25,853 nt of DNA from an uncultured Spirochaetales bacterium (GTDB taxonomy: Bacteria; Spirochaetota; Spirochaetia; Sphaerochaetales; Sphaerochaetaceae). The position numbers and the translations under genes were made by a program. The notes under the pieces were generated by a model. That model searched no databases. It saw only the letters and a program-made list of their open reading frames with translations, and was not told the origin of the DNA. This document shows positions 14,734 to 24,110 of the stretch, piece by piece. Location of the stretch: positions 1 through 25,853 of the forward strand of contig CAKQJZ010000024.1 of assembly GCA_934247875.1 (NCBI GenBank). The letters are read 5' to 3'. Every line of letters begins with the position of its first letter. The stretch's first letter is position 1.

Positions 14734-16725
14734 CTGTCTCAGCATTGCATTCTCAGCTTTGATTAGTCCCTTATCTTCTTTCAGGATTCTCATAGCTTCT
14801 TTAGATGCAAGCTCCAAGAGCTCTGTATGATCTGTCAATGTTGCAAACTTGATCTTCAAGAATCCTGCTTGCTCTGTTCCGCTTATGTCTCCAGGTCCTC
14901 TGATTTCAAGGTCTTTCTCAGCAATGACGAATCCATCTTGTTCTTCTCTCATTACTTTAAGGCGCTCGCCAGCGTCTTTAGTGTAGTTTTTTACATCAAA
15001 GACCAAGAAGCAATACGATTGTAAGCTTGAACGTCCGACTCGGCCTCTGAGCTGATGAAGTGCTGCAAGTCCGAATCTATCTGCGTGTTCAATGACCATG
15101 CAAGTTGCGTCTGGAATGTCGATGCCGACTTCTACTACGCTTGTTGCGACTAAGTAGCTGAGCTTCTTTGCCCTGAAGTCAGAGAGTATTCTGATCTTCT
15201 CTTCTTCAGGAAGCTTAGAGTGAATCAATGCAGAAGGGATTCCTGGATATATTCCCTTAAGAGTTTCAAACATAGTCGTTACATCTCTTAAGTCGCTCTC
15301 TCCCTCATCGTTTATTCTTGGATAGACAAAATAAGCCTGATGTGAGCGTGAGAATTCTGTCTTTATTGCTTTGTACATGTCCATGCGCTTTTCATTGCTT
15401 ACTAAGTGTGTGATTATCGGCAATCTGCCTTTAGGCATTGTCTTGATAGTTGAGATATCTCTTCCCGCATATAGTGTCAGAGCTAGTGTTCGAGGTATAG
15501 GAGTTGCAGTCATTGAAAGCACATTGACTTCATCTCCTTTGTTTATAAGCGCTTCTCTTTGGTTGACTCCGAATCGATGCTCTTCATCGATTATTACATA
15601 ATCCAAGCGTTTGAATTCAACATCAGATGAGAATAGTGCATGCGTGCCAATAGCGAGGTTAGCATCTCCTGTTTTCAGTGCATTCAAGAGTGCTTTGCGT
15701 GCTTTGCTGTTGATGTCTCCAATAACAAGTGCAACATTGACTCCTAGTGGTGTCAAAAGCTTTGTCGCAAGTTCTGCGTGCTGACGCGCAAGGAGCTCTG
15801 TTGGCGCCATGAATGCGACTTGGCCGCCTTTAGCCAGCACATGGAGTGCGCTTATCCAGGCAACGAGCGTCTTTCCTGATCCTACGTCTCCCTGAAGCAG
15901 TCTATTCATAGCTTCCCTCTCATCTAAGTCAGCTCTGATTTCTTCAACTACTTTCTTCTGGTCTTCAGTAAGCGAGAATGGGAGTGATGTTATGAGTCTT
16001 CGCTCTAGTTCGCTCTCTTTGCCTTTGGCTTTATCTTGAAAATCTCTATCTCTCATGAGCTTGATTTCTAAGTGCAATAGCTCAGAGAAGACCAAAGTGC
16101 GTTTTGCTCTTTCAAGTGCTTCGAAGTCTTTGGGGTTATGGAGTTCTTTGAGTGCCTCATCATCTCTCATCAGGTCATATTTCTCATAGAGAGAATAGGG
16201 GAGTGAATCAGGAAATGGTGAGAGAGATGAAAGTGCATAGCCAACACTCTTTCTCAGAGTCTTCTGCGTCAGTGAGCCTGATAGTGGATATATAGGGACT
16301 ATTTTTCCAAGTCCTGCTTCTTCTTTACTCTTTTTTATCTCAAATGATGATGTCTGATATATTCCATTTGGAGTTCTCTGCACTTCTGCATTTATATACC
16401 ATGCAGAGCCTATATACAGCTGTGACTCAAGAAATGGTCTATTGAAGCATAAGAGCTCCAATCTTCTGCCTTCATCATCTTCTGCTAATACTTTCAGCGT
16501 GCGTCCCTTCTTAGAAGGAAAGAATGAGTGCTTTATTGGATAGATTCTGCATAGAATAGTCGGATCTAGAGGTGTTGCATCAGATAGAAGGCGCTCGCTT
16601 CTTCTATCCTCATATTGACGAGGTGCGAGCTCTATTAGATCTTCTAGTGTCTCTACTCCCAGATTCCTGAAGTCTTCTGTGCTCTTCTTTCCAACTCCTG
16701 GGACTGCTGAAATCTTGATAGCCAT
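14722..16725 (-). CDS. recG: ATP-dependent DNA helicase RecG
   Basis: RecG remodels stalled replication forks and recombination intermediates. The 667-residue length is near the usual 690. An N-terminal wedge domain covers about 1-160 (helix-hairpin-helix-like VPGVGKKSTEDF, then an OB fold). The helicase lobes have Walker A GDVGSGKT (279-286), FMAPTELLARQHAE, the Walker B box DEEH (380-383), TATPIPRTLAL (406-416), TSVVEVGIDIPDA and the Arg-finger motif QLRGRVGR. The start is ATG at 16725, only two bases after the yggT stop, with no clear Shine-Dalgarno, so coupling to yggT is likely. Lying behind dnaE, it makes this part of the cluster a replication and repair group. Confidence 0.96.
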   Translation of the reverse strand: MAIKISAVPGVGKKSTEDFRNLGVETLEDLIELAPRQYEDRRSERLLSDATPLDPTILCRIYPIKHSFFPSKKGRTLKVLAEDDEGRRLELLCFNRPFLESQLYIGSAWYINAEVQRTPNGIYQTSSFEIKKSKEEAGLGKIVPIYPLSGSLTQKTLRKSVGYALSSLSPFPDSLPYSLYEKYDLMRDDEALKELHNPKDFEALERAKRTLVFSELLHLEIKLMRDRDFQDKAKGKESELERRLITSLPFSLTEDQKKVVEEIRADLDEREAMNRLLQGDVGSGKTLVAWISALHVLAKGGQVAFMAPTELLARQHAELATKLLTPLGVNVALVIGDINSKARKALLNALKTGDANLAIGTHALFSSDVEFKRLDYVIIDEEHRFGVNQREALINKGDEVNVLSMTATPIPRTLALTLYAGRDISTIKTMPKGRLPIITHLVSNEKRMDMYKAIKTEFSRSHQAYFVYPRINDEGESDLRDVTTMFETLKGIYPGIPSALIHSKLPEEEKIRILSDFRAKKLSYLVATSVVEVGIDIPDATCMVIEHADRFGLAALHQLRGRVGRSSLQSYCFLVFDVKNYTKDAGERLKVMREEQDGFVIAEKDLEIRGPGDISGTEQAGFLKIKFATLTDHTELLELASKEAMRILKEDKGLIKAENAMLRQALS

Positions 16726-16727
16726 CT

Positions 16728-17324
16728 TTAGAATGGGATCCTGAGTGCTATTCTCATCAAATAGCCAAACAGGTATTTACCTCCGAAATACATCATTATT
16801 GAGAGTATAAGGCCAATTATCGAAACAGCTCTATCAGAAATGTAGTTTCTTCCAAATAGTGATTTGATAGCAGCGCAGAATGAATCTGCTCCGCTAGTCA
16901 TTCTATAGTAGCTTGCTGCCATCATTGGGTTCTGTGAAAACGAAGCAATCAAGCGGAAGATCATCAGGATTATCAAGAGAGATAGGTATATAGATAGTCC
17001 ATAGCTCCAGAATGCCTGAATAGAGAATGAGAGTATCAGCGCAAAGGTCAGAAAGCCATGCACGCCATAGAAAGCGAATATAGACTCAAGCACGCTGATT
17101 ATTCCGATTGCTATGATCGGAGAGAAGTCGAGAATGCCTATAGTCATTCCACTGCGTTTGAATGCATTGATATATGGGTCAACGATATGTGCCAGAAAGG
17201 ATGAGAAAGAGCCTTCTTTATATGACCTTGTGAACCATGACATTATGATTCTTATCCAGATCAAGAAAGAGTAAAGCCTCAAAAGCCTAGCTATTACCAT
17301 TGAAATCTTAGTAAGTATATACAC
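16728..17324 (-). CDS. yggT: YggT family membrane protein
   Basis: A 198-residue integral membrane protein with two YggT repeats. The first has the family motif YSFLIWIRIIMSWF and DPYINAFKR. The second is weaker, near LIASFSQNPMMAASYYRM and the final helix IIGLILSIMMYFGGKYLFG. About four membrane helices are visible. YggT proteins have been linked to osmotic stress tolerance and, in other bacteria, to division and membrane organisation; the role here is unknown. The start is GTG at 17324 with AGGAG ten bases upstream, in the 25-base gap after dnaE. An internal ATG at 17300 is a less likely alternative. Confidence 0.88.
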   Translation of the reverse strand: MYILTKISMVIARLLRLYSFLIWIRIIMSWFTRSYKEGSFSSFLAHIVDPYINAFKRSGMTIGILDFSPIIAIGIISVLESIFAFYGVHGFLTFALILSFSIQAFWSYGLSIYLSLLIILMIFRLIASFSQNPMMAASYYRMTSGADSFCAAIKSLFGRNYISDRAVSIIGLILSIMMYFGGKYLFGYLMRIALRIPF

Positions 17325-17349
17325 TTTGAATAAACTCCTAACTTATAAG

Positions 17350-20300
17350 TTAATTGACCCAGACCTTATCGACAATCTCTTCTTTGTTAAGTTCTTCTAA
17401 GAGAGAAGGAGAGTAGGATAGGTAGCTAGTGCTCTTCAGCTGCAGTTCTTCTCTTTGATTGCCTGCAATATATATCGAGACAGGGATGTTGCCTTCGCTT
17501 AATGTGAATGCTCTCAGTACGCCTTTGAGCGCGTCGCGTGTAAAGTCATGACCAGATTTCAGTTTGATGTTTATCTTTCTCACAGCTTCAGGCTTAAGCT
17601 CAGAAGGTTCCATTACATCTCTTATCTGGAATGAGAGCTTATCCTGGCGCATTGAGAATGTGCCAACAAAGCCATAGATAGAGTCCTGGAAGAGCTTATC
17701 CTGAAGAGTTGCATATATAGTCGGGAAGCAGACTGCGTCTACATCTCCTTCTTTTGTCTGGAGCGTTATGATTGCCATCTTCTGCTTGCTCTTAGTAAGC
17801 ACAATGCGCATAGCCTGCACAAGTGCAATGAGCTGCACTTCAGTATCGAGCTGGATAGTGTCTTCGTCTCCTAAGTTCACTCTGACGCACTCTTCTATGT
17901 ATTTGTCGTAGATATCGAGTGGGTGTCCTGAGATATAGAAGCCAAGGAGCTCTTTCTCTGTATTGAGCTTCTCAATCAGGTCCCAGTCTTCGCACTCTCT
18001 CATCTCAAAAGATCCAAGTTCCTCTTCCTCATCCCCAAATAGCGACATCTGGCCAAAAGCTGTAGCTGCTTTAGAAGCTTTATCGAATCTCAGAGCTTCT
18101 TCGAGGTTATTAAGCAGCGTTGGCCTGTTGACTCCAAGCTCATCAAAAGCACCTGCTTTGATAAGAGACTCCAAGAGTCTTGAGTTCACTGTATTCTCGC
18201 TTTGTCTTGATAAGAACTCGACAAATGATGTGTATGGGCCATTCTTATCACGCTCTTCGATGATTTTCTCAGCAACACCTTCTCCGACGTTCTTGATGCC
18301 AGCAAGGCCATAGATAATGTCGCCATTATCTACAGTGAAGTGCTTCTCAGATCTGTTGATTGAAGGTGGCACAACCTTGATATTGTACTTTGGTGCAAGG
18401 TTGAGATACTCAGTGAACTTATCTGGGCTATTCATCTCATTAGTGAGGTTCGCAGCTAAGAACTCTGGGAAGTACCTTGCTTTTAAGAATGCTGTCTGGT
18501 AAGCAACGATTGAGTAAGCAACAGCGTGTGACTTGTTAAAGCCATAGCCAGCAAAAGGTTTCAGGATCTCAAATACTCTGTCAGCGTCTTCTTTGCTGTG
18601 GCCAAGCTTAACAGCACCTTCTTCGAAGATGATCTGCTGCTCAGCAAGCTTATCTGCTTTCTTCTTGCCCATGATACGGCGTAGGATATCTGCACCACCA
18701 AGAGAGTAGCCTGCAAATTTCTGAGCAACCTGCATTACCTGTTCCTGGTATACGATTACGCCATAAGTTGTCTTCAGTATATCTTCAAGACATGGGTCAG
18801 GGTATGTAATAGGTATTCTTCCGAACTTTGACTCAATGTACTGGTCGATGAACTGCATCGGGCCTGGACGATAGAGTGCGTTGAGTGCTACGAGCTCTTC
18901 GATTGTTGAAGGCTGTGCACGTTTTAGAATATCCTGCATTCCAGCTGATTCAAACTGGAATACGCATGAGGAGTCGCCTCTGCATAGCATATCAAATGTA
19001 ACAGGATCCTCTTCATCGATCTTGTTGATATCGAAATCTGGCTCTCGCTTATGAATGAGATCTACTGTGTGCTTGATGAGAGTAAGTGTCTTGAGTCCTA
19101 AGAAGTCCATCTTAACAAGACCGCAGTTCTCAATCTGCAGCATCGTGTATTGCGTTGCAAGTGCACCAGTCTTTGGGTCTGCACATAGCGGTACATAGTG
19201 GTCCAGTGACTTCCTTCCGATTACTACGCCAGCTGCATGAAGAGATGTATGTCTTGAGAGTCCTTCCAGTCTGATTGCAGTATCGAAAAGCTCTTCATAA
19301 ACACCGCCTCTGTCTCTTATAGCCTGTAGCTTTGGCTCGAACTTGAGACAATCTGGCAAGTGGAACTTCTTCATATCTGGTATTGCATCTGGAACCAGTG
19401 CACAGATCTTATTTGCTTCATCAAATGGAATATCGAGAACACGTGCAACGTCTTTGATTACAGCTTTAGGCTTAAGTGTTCCGAAAGTTGTGATCTGTCC
19501 AACGTTATCGTGTCCATAGTGCTCTGTTACATAGTCGATTACTTCTCCTCGACGCTCGAAGCAGAAGTCAATATCGAAATCAGGCATTGATACTCTTTCA
19601 GGATTCAGGAATCTCTCAAAGAGCAGGTTGTATTTGATTGGGTCAACGTCTGTAATTGTCGTTGTATATGCAACAAGAGAACCAGCGCCTGATCCTCTTC
19701 CAGGGCCTACTGGAATGCCATGCACTTTAGCCCAGTGAATGTAGTCTCGTACAATCAGGAAGTAAGCTGGGAAGTCCATCTGTATTATGATATCAAGCTC
19801 ATACTGAAGTCGCTTCTTGAGCATTTCCATCTTCTCTTCATCTGCATCTGGGTATCTTGCAGGAAGTCCTTCATATGCAAGTGCTGTCAAATACTCTGCA
19901 TCTGTTTTATATGGCTCTGGAATAGAGCACTTAGGCAGAATAGGGCCAGGGAAGATGATTTCAAGGTTGCAGCGCTCAGCTACTTTGCCAGTGTTCTCAA
20001 CAGCTTCAGGTATCCATGAGAATAGACGCTCCATCTCTTCAGGAGTCCTGAAGTAGAATTCGCCTTCTTTGTATCTTAGTCTGTTCTGGTCTGTCTTCTT
20101 GCTTCCAGTTCCAATGCATAGGAGAGTATCATGTGCATTTGAGTCATCTTTTTCGATGTAGTGGATATCATTTGTGCAGACAAGAGGAATATTCAGCTCA
20201 TGAGCTATCTTCACAAGCTCTTCAGCTGCTTTTCTCTCATCTGGGATTCCATGGTCTTGGAGCTCAATGTAATATCTGTCTCCAAATACCTCTTTGAACC

Positions 20301-20772
20301 ATTTTGCTCTCTCTCTTGCCTCTTCTTTCTTGCCGCTGCAGATTAGGCGAGGAAGCTCTCCTGCAAGGCATGCAGAGAGACAGATCAGATCTTCGCTATG
20401 TGCTTTGAGCGATTCATTGTCGATACGTGGCTTGAAGTAGTAGCCTTCCTTCCAGGCAATTGAGTTGAGCTCCATCAGGTTATGATAGCCATGGTCATTC
20501 ATAGCAAGGAGTATAAGATGGTAGTACTTATTCTCTGGATTCTTCTCTCTTCTGTCTGGTGGATACATATAGAATTCGCATCCGACAATCGGATTGATTC
20601 CATTTGCTTTGCAGGCTTCATAGAAAGTTACAGCACCATACATGTTTCCATGGTCTGTAAGTGCTAAGCTTGTCATGCCGCATTCTTTGGCTTTAGCGAT
20701 ATATCGTGGGATGGATGCTGCTCCATCGAGTAGTGAGAAATCGGAGTGATTATGTAGATGAACGAAGCTCAT
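17350..20772 (-). CDS. dnaE: DNA polymerase III alpha subunit DnaE
   Basis: The replicative polymerase, 1140 residues and full length. The N-terminal PHP domain keeps all the usual metal ligands as far as I can see: H6 and H8 in HLHNHSDFS, H41 in TDHGN, E66, H85, C134, D202 and H204. The E. coli enzyme has lost several of these, so this PHP may be a working 3'-5' exonuclease. Catalytic Asp pair D400 and D402 sit in PDFDIDF, after GPGRGSGAGSLVAY, and the third Asp is in KMDFLGLKTL. Later parts are the fingers, helix-hairpin-helix (YGLAGIKNVGEG) and OB fold. ATG at 20772 has AAGGAG a few bases upstream and overlaps the FAD-subunit gene by 23 bases. Confidence 0.97.
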   Translation of the reverse strand: MSFVHLHNHSDFSLLDGAASIPRYIAKAKECGMTSLALTDHGNMYGAVTFYEACKANGINPIVGCEFYMYPPDRREKNPENKYYHLILLAMNDHGYHNLMELNSIAWKEGYYFKPRIDNESLKAHSEDLICLSACLAGELPRLICSGKKEEARERAKWFKEVFGDRYYIELQDHGIPDERKAAEELVKIAHELNIPLVCTNDIHYIEKDDSNAHDTLLCIGTGSKKTDQNRLRYKEGEFYFRTPEEMERLFSWIPEAVENTGKVAERCNLEIIFPGPILPKCSIPEPYKTDAEYLTALAYEGLPARYPDADEEKMEMLKKRLQYELDIIIQMDFPAYFLIVRDYIHWAKVHGIPVGPGRGSGAGSLVAYTTTITDVDPIKYNLLFERFLNPERVSMPDFDIDFCFERRGEVIDYVTEHYGHDNVGQITTFGTLKPKAVIKDVARVLDIPFDEANKICALVPDAIPDMKKFHLPDCLKFEPKLQAIRDRGGVYEELFDTAIRLEGLSRHTSLHAAGVVIGRKSLDHYVPLCADPKTGALATQYTMLQIENCGLVKMDFLGLKTLTLIKHTVDLIHKREPDFDINKIDEEDPVTFDMLCRGDSSCVFQFESAGMQDILKRAQPSTIEELVALNALYRPGPMQFIDQYIESKFGRIPITYPDPCLEDILKTTYGVIVYQEQVMQVAQKFAGYSLGGADILRRIMGKKKADKLAEQQIIFEEGAVKLGHSKEDADRVFEILKPFAGYGFNKSHAVAYSIVAYQTAFLKARYFPEFLAANLTNEMNSPDKFTEYLNLAPKYNIKVVPPSINRSEKHFTVDNGDIIYGLAGIKNVGEGVAEKIIEERDKNGPYTSFVEFLSRQSENTVNSRLLESLIKAGAFDELGVNRPTLLNNLEEALRFDKASKAATAFGQMSLFGDEEEELGSFEMRECEDWDLIEKLNTEKELLGFYISGHPLDIYDKYIEECVRVNLGDEDTIQLDTEVQLIALVQAMRIVLTKSKQKMAIITLQTKEGDVDAVCFPTIYATLQDKLFQDSIYGFVGTFSMRQDKLSFQIRDVMEPSELKPEAVRKINIKLKSGHDFTRDALKGVLRAFTLSEGNIPVSIYIAGNQREELQLKSTSYLSYSPSLLEELNKEEIVDKVWVN

Positions 20773-21676
20773 GGTTCTCCTTATCCTGAGGATGTTCTAA
20801 TGCCTTTCTGTTCAGGTCATCAAATAGATTTTCAAGTATTCCTCTGACTCTGGCTTTCTGCAGCTCTGAAATCTCTGAAAAAGAGGAGTCAAGGAATGTG
20901 AATAGTATGCTCTCAAGCGAGTTGTATTCGCTCTCATCTAGTGGGAAGCGTAGAGATGCAAGCACATTGTCGATATCACGTGAGAAGCATATCCCAAGCT
21001 GAGGGAGTGTTATTGTGATATGTGGATTTATCAATAAGTCCATATCCCAGTCAGAGATGAATGCAACAGATACAGCATCTGATGGCTCCAGAATAAATGA
21101 GCCAACTGCATAGAATTTCTGAATATCATCCTCGATTGTACTGATTCTGATTCTGCTGATCATGCCTTGTGGCGGAAGCGCAATGCGGCCATTCTTGTCA
21201 ACAAGACGTGAAAGCGGCAGCCACTTTGAGTGTATTCGCTTCTTCTTGATGTATTTGACTTCTACTGCTGCATTGAGTGCAATCAAAGTGCCAGGGAAGC
21301 TTGTTGTAAGCTCTTTAGTGCATATAGCGCCGCCGATTGTTGCACGCTGCGAAATGAGTGAGCTTTCAATGATCTTTGCGTTATCGATCAAGAGCTTTGG
21401 AAGTATTGTCTTTCCTGAGTTGAGTATCTTATGGAAAGTAATTCTGCTTCCAAGTTCTGCAAGCCTATCGTTTCTCTGGAATCGATCAAGCTCTTCAATG
21501 CCGCCTATGTATATGATTTCGCTGTTAGCTGTTTTGCATGGATAAGCATCTGGCCTTGTCATTATAAATGTACCGCCAGCCCAGATAGTCGCATCTGGTA
21601 CCTGCAGTGCAGTCAGAGAGTATTCATATAGTGACTTTGGTGTGTAAATATTTGGGGAACTAAGACCTTCGTACAC
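20750..21676 (-). CDS. FAD-binding subunit of a molybdenum hydroxylase-like complex
   Basis: A 308-residue protein of the CoxM/XdhB family (FAD_binding_5 with a CO-dehydrogenase flavoprotein C-terminal domain). The FAD motifs are present: AGGT at 33-36 (IWAGGTFIMT) and TIGG at 113-116 (ATIGGAICTKE), followed by the usual TLIALNAAVEVKY and PQGMISRIRI. It would pass electrons from the Fe-S subunit to NAD or another acceptor. The start is GTG at 21676, within the end of the Fe-S gene, with AGGAGAGG upstream. Its stop lies 23 bases inside dnaE. The C-terminal half is more divergent than the N-terminal half. Substrate unknown; purines or other N-heterocycles are typical for relatives. Confidence 0.85.
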   Translation of the reverse strand: MYEGLSSPNIYTPKSLYEYSLTALQVPDATIWAGGTFIMTRPDAYPCKTANSEIIYIGGIEELDRFQRNDRLAELGSRITFHKILNSGKTILPKLLIDNAKIIESSLISQRATIGGAICTKELTTSFPGTLIALNAAVEVKYIKKKRIHSKWLPLSRLVDKNGRIALPPQGMISRIRISTIEDDIQKFYAVGSFILEPSDAVSVAFISDWDMDLLINPHITITLPQLGICFSRDIDNVLASLRFPLDESEYNSLESILFTFLDSSFSEISELQKARVRGILENLFDDLNRKALEHPQDKENHELRSST

Positions 21677-22139
21677 GCTTTCCTCTCCTTATCTCGATTG
21701 CTTTCTGTACAATCTTTATCTCAGACTCGATATCTATGCAACTGCATTTGACAACGCCAAGCTCAGCTTTTATGACATCGCGTCTCGTCTCTTCTTTGGA
21801 TACAAGAGACTCTATGATTATAGATCTGGAGCTATAGCACTCTGGGCATGGAGATGCGCCGACTGCCTCATAAGCTCTCTCGATATCTCTCATCTCTTTA
21901 GTCTTCTGAAATCCATCGAATGTTGTGATCTCTTTTCCTCTGATTTCAAATGCAGGTACCATGCATGACAGGACTGCCTTTCCATCGACCATTACTGCGC
22001 ATAGTCCGCACATCCTGCCTCTGCAGTGTGCATTTGCAGTATTTGATTCAAGGTTCTCTTGTAAAATCAAAGAGAGTGGTTTATCTGAATTGAGTGTTAA
22101 GCTCAGTGTCTTTTCATCAATGATGCAATCTACTTTCAT
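21660..22139 (-). CDS. [2Fe-2S] subunit of a molybdenum hydroxylase-like complex
   Basis: A 159-residue electron-transfer subunit of the CoxS/XdhC type. The plant-ferredoxin-like N-terminal domain has C39, C44, C47 and C59 (C-x4-C-x2-C-x11-C). The helical domain has C98-x2-C101 and C132-x-C134. All eight ligands of the two clusters are therefore kept with standard spacing, although the usual CG.C.PG and GN.CRCTGY contexts are eroded to CPECYSS and VKCSCID. The ATG overlaps the large-subunit stop by four bases, and GGAGG lies six bases upstream. The basic tail (RRGKRVRRS) overlaps the next gene. Confidence 0.9.
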   Translation of the reverse strand: MKVDCIIDEKTLSLTLNSDKPLSLILQENLESNTANAHCRGRMCGLCAVMVDGKAVLSCMVPAFEIRGKEITTFDGFQKTKEMRDIERAYEAVGASPCPECYSSRSIIIESLVSKEETRRDVIKAELGVVKCSCIDIESEIKIVQKAIEIRRGKRVRRS

Positions 22140-24085
22140 TTAGCGCCTCCATTCAAAGCTCTCTCTATCTTTTTTGCACTTGTAGGAATCGATGCAGCTT
22201 TAGCTCCTGCAACCTGCGAAAGCGCATTTATGAATGAGCCCATAGTAAGAGAGCGTGCAAGTGAGTCTATCGAAGAGAGTATTTCAGAGCTTGCACTCTT
22301 TACATCGATATATAAGTGAAGCTTGAAGTCAGATGAAAGCTTAGCGCCGCATTCCTCTAAAGATGTCAATATGCTGCATCTTGCCATATTGAATGTCTCC
22401 ATTTTATCGACGATATGAGATAGTGCGAAATTAGCCCAGACTTCAGTTACTACTGGTTCGAATGTGAGTGATGATATTTTGACTTCTGTTATGACAGCAC
22501 CGAAGCCTGAGTGCTCAAACTCACATGGATAGAATTGATTCTCTGTTGAGAAGATAAGCGATAGAGGTGGCTTATCTTTCAGCAATAGAAGATTGAGTCC
22601 CTTTGCAGCAGCTGCAAGCTGTGCTGTGTAACATGAGTAGAAGCGTGATAGTACATCAGGCCCTGCGTCAGATTCTCCTGCTGCTGGTTCTAGGAAGATA
22701 ACGTTGTCAGCGTTTCCGCCGTCATCTATTCTTGCGCTTATCAGGTTCTTCCAGTATTTCATCAGCTTATCATTGGATTTGGCAAAGCTGTTTACAGTTA
22801 TATTCTTTTTCTGTGTGTAGTTTATTGTAGATAAGAACTCTGACTTCTTAGCTGTATTTGTTGAGAAACCTGCAATGCCAGAGCCTGTTGCAATGCCAAT
22901 GCCCTTCAAGTATCCAACAATTGTGAATGAGTTGTTGTTCTGGAAGTTGTTTGCAGCCCATTTTCTATCAAATACAGATTCTTTCTCGATTCGCTTAACA
23001 AGGTCTCCGACTGTCTCAAGCTCATAAGATGGAGCATAGTCAGTGAATCTGGTCTTGCTCTTATCCTGTGCTTTCTGCATAGCAGGAGTGACTCCGCTTT
23101 TTTCGAGTATCCTTGAGTAGTGGTACTCTGTAGCAGCTAGTGACTCTGTGTAGCCAAGAGATCCAGAGAAAGAAGCAGGGTAGTTGTTGCTTTTCTTTGT
23201 TATGATCTTTGCAATGAAGCTCTTTAAAGGATAAGGAGGAATGAGGCCTGTCATAATCTGACGTTGCATCTCTTCTCCAGCAACTATATATGCACCCTGA
23301 TCTACTTCAACTTCTACGCTCTCTGAGAGTGGCTTATTGTCTTCTGATAGAATTGTGTGGCGTGTGAATACCATGCCTGCACGTGCTGACTCTCCAACAG
23401 CTCTTAACTCTACAGGGAGTGCTAAGCGTGTAGTCGCGATAGCGCCAAGGGCAGCGTAAATAGCTGGCATAAACAGATATTCATCGCGTTTAGCCTGAAG
23501 TTTAGTCTGCTTTAAATTGATACTCTTGATATCTTGTCCAGTTGCACTTGCAACAGCACTCTTGACAAAGTTTGGCCACTCAGTTGGAAGTGATATATAA
23601 AGCGATTCTTTTTCTTTTGAAACTGTTACAGTGTAGCGAAGTGCTGAGATATATGTAGTTGGCTCAAGCGTCAGCTCACTGTCTATTACTTTATACTTGC
23701 TCTCGTCCTCGCTTCTTATAGCTTCATCTTGGCCCCAGCTGAAAAAGAGTGGTGCAATCTCGTCCTCTTCTTCCTCTGTTTTTTCATTGGCAGGCTCTGT
23801 AATGATCTCAATCTGCCTCATCATGATTTCAACAGATTCAAAGTCAGGACCAAAGAGAGCCAGTACAGGCTCTCCTACATATGAAAGCTTTTTATCAGCA
23901 AGAATTGGCAATTTGGAATCCATGAACTGGATTTCATTCTTCTCAATATCTTCTGCTTTCAAAAGCAGGAATCTTTGGTCTAAAGTAGGCACTTTAATCT
24001 CTTTGATATTGAGATTCGCTTCCTTCGCTCTCATAACTAAGCCGCAGCGCATGTTGTATCTTGAGAAGAACTTTCTTTCAGCCAT
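22136..24085 (-). CDS. Divergent large subunit of the molybdenum hydroxylase (xanthine dehydrogenase) family
   Basis: A 649-residue protein, shorter than typical CoxL/XdhA large subunits (about 750-800). Family features are visible: PILADKKLSYVGEPVLALFGPD (59-81, shown here for location only) in the first domain, LPVELRAVGESARAGMVFTRHT-like sequence around 223-244, VDQGAYIV, a GPDVLSRFYSCYTAQ stretch, FGAVITEVKIS and the closing PTSAKKIERAL. Key cofactor motifs are not: GG-x-FG-x-K is replaced by LQAKRDEYLF, the Arg-Gly-Phe-Gly loop by SGSLGYTES (308-316), and the GVGEPP motif with the catalytic Glu is missing before FINALSQVAG. It may be inactive, highly altered, or need a different cofactor. 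The ATG follows AAAGGA. It starts the long minus-strand cluster. Confidence 0.75.
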   Translation of the reverse strand: MAERKFFSRYNMRCGLVMRAKEANLNIKEIKVPTLDQRFLLLKAEDIEKNEIQFMDSKLPILADKKLSYVGEPVLALFGPDFESVEIMMRQIEIITEPANEKTEEEEDEIAPLFFSWGQDEAIRSEDESKYKVIDSELTLEPTTYISALRYTVTVSKEKESLYISLPTEWPNFVKSAVASATGQDIKSINLKQTKLQAKRDEYLFMPAIYAALGAIATTRLALPVELRAVGESARAGMVFTRHTILSEDNKPLSESVEVEVDQGAYIVAGEEMQRQIMTGLIPPYPLKSFIAKIITKKSNNYPASFSGSLGYTESLAATEYHYSRILEKSGVTPAMQKAQDKSKTRFTDYAPSYELETVGDLVKRIEKESVFDRKWAANNFQNNNSFTIVGYLKGIGIATGSGIAGFSTNTAKKSEFLSTINYTQKKNITVNSFAKSNDKLMKYWKNLISARIDDGGNADNVIFLEPAAGESDAGPDVLSRFYSCYTAQLAAAAKGLNLLLLKDKPPLSLIFSTENQFYPCEFEHSGFGAVITEVKISSLTFEPVVTEVWANFALSHIVDKMETFNMARCSILTSLEECGAKLSSDFKLHLYIDVKSASSEILSSIDSLARSLTMGSFINALSQVAGAKAASIPTSAKKIERALNGGAK

Positions 24086-24110
24086 ATCAATCCTTTTTTT
24101 CTGTACATTA

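Noticed and set aside
17341..17350. Perfect palindrome ACTTATAAGT at the dnaE stop codon
   Set aside because: Ten AT-rich bases are expected by chance in this composition, and the site has no promoter beside it.
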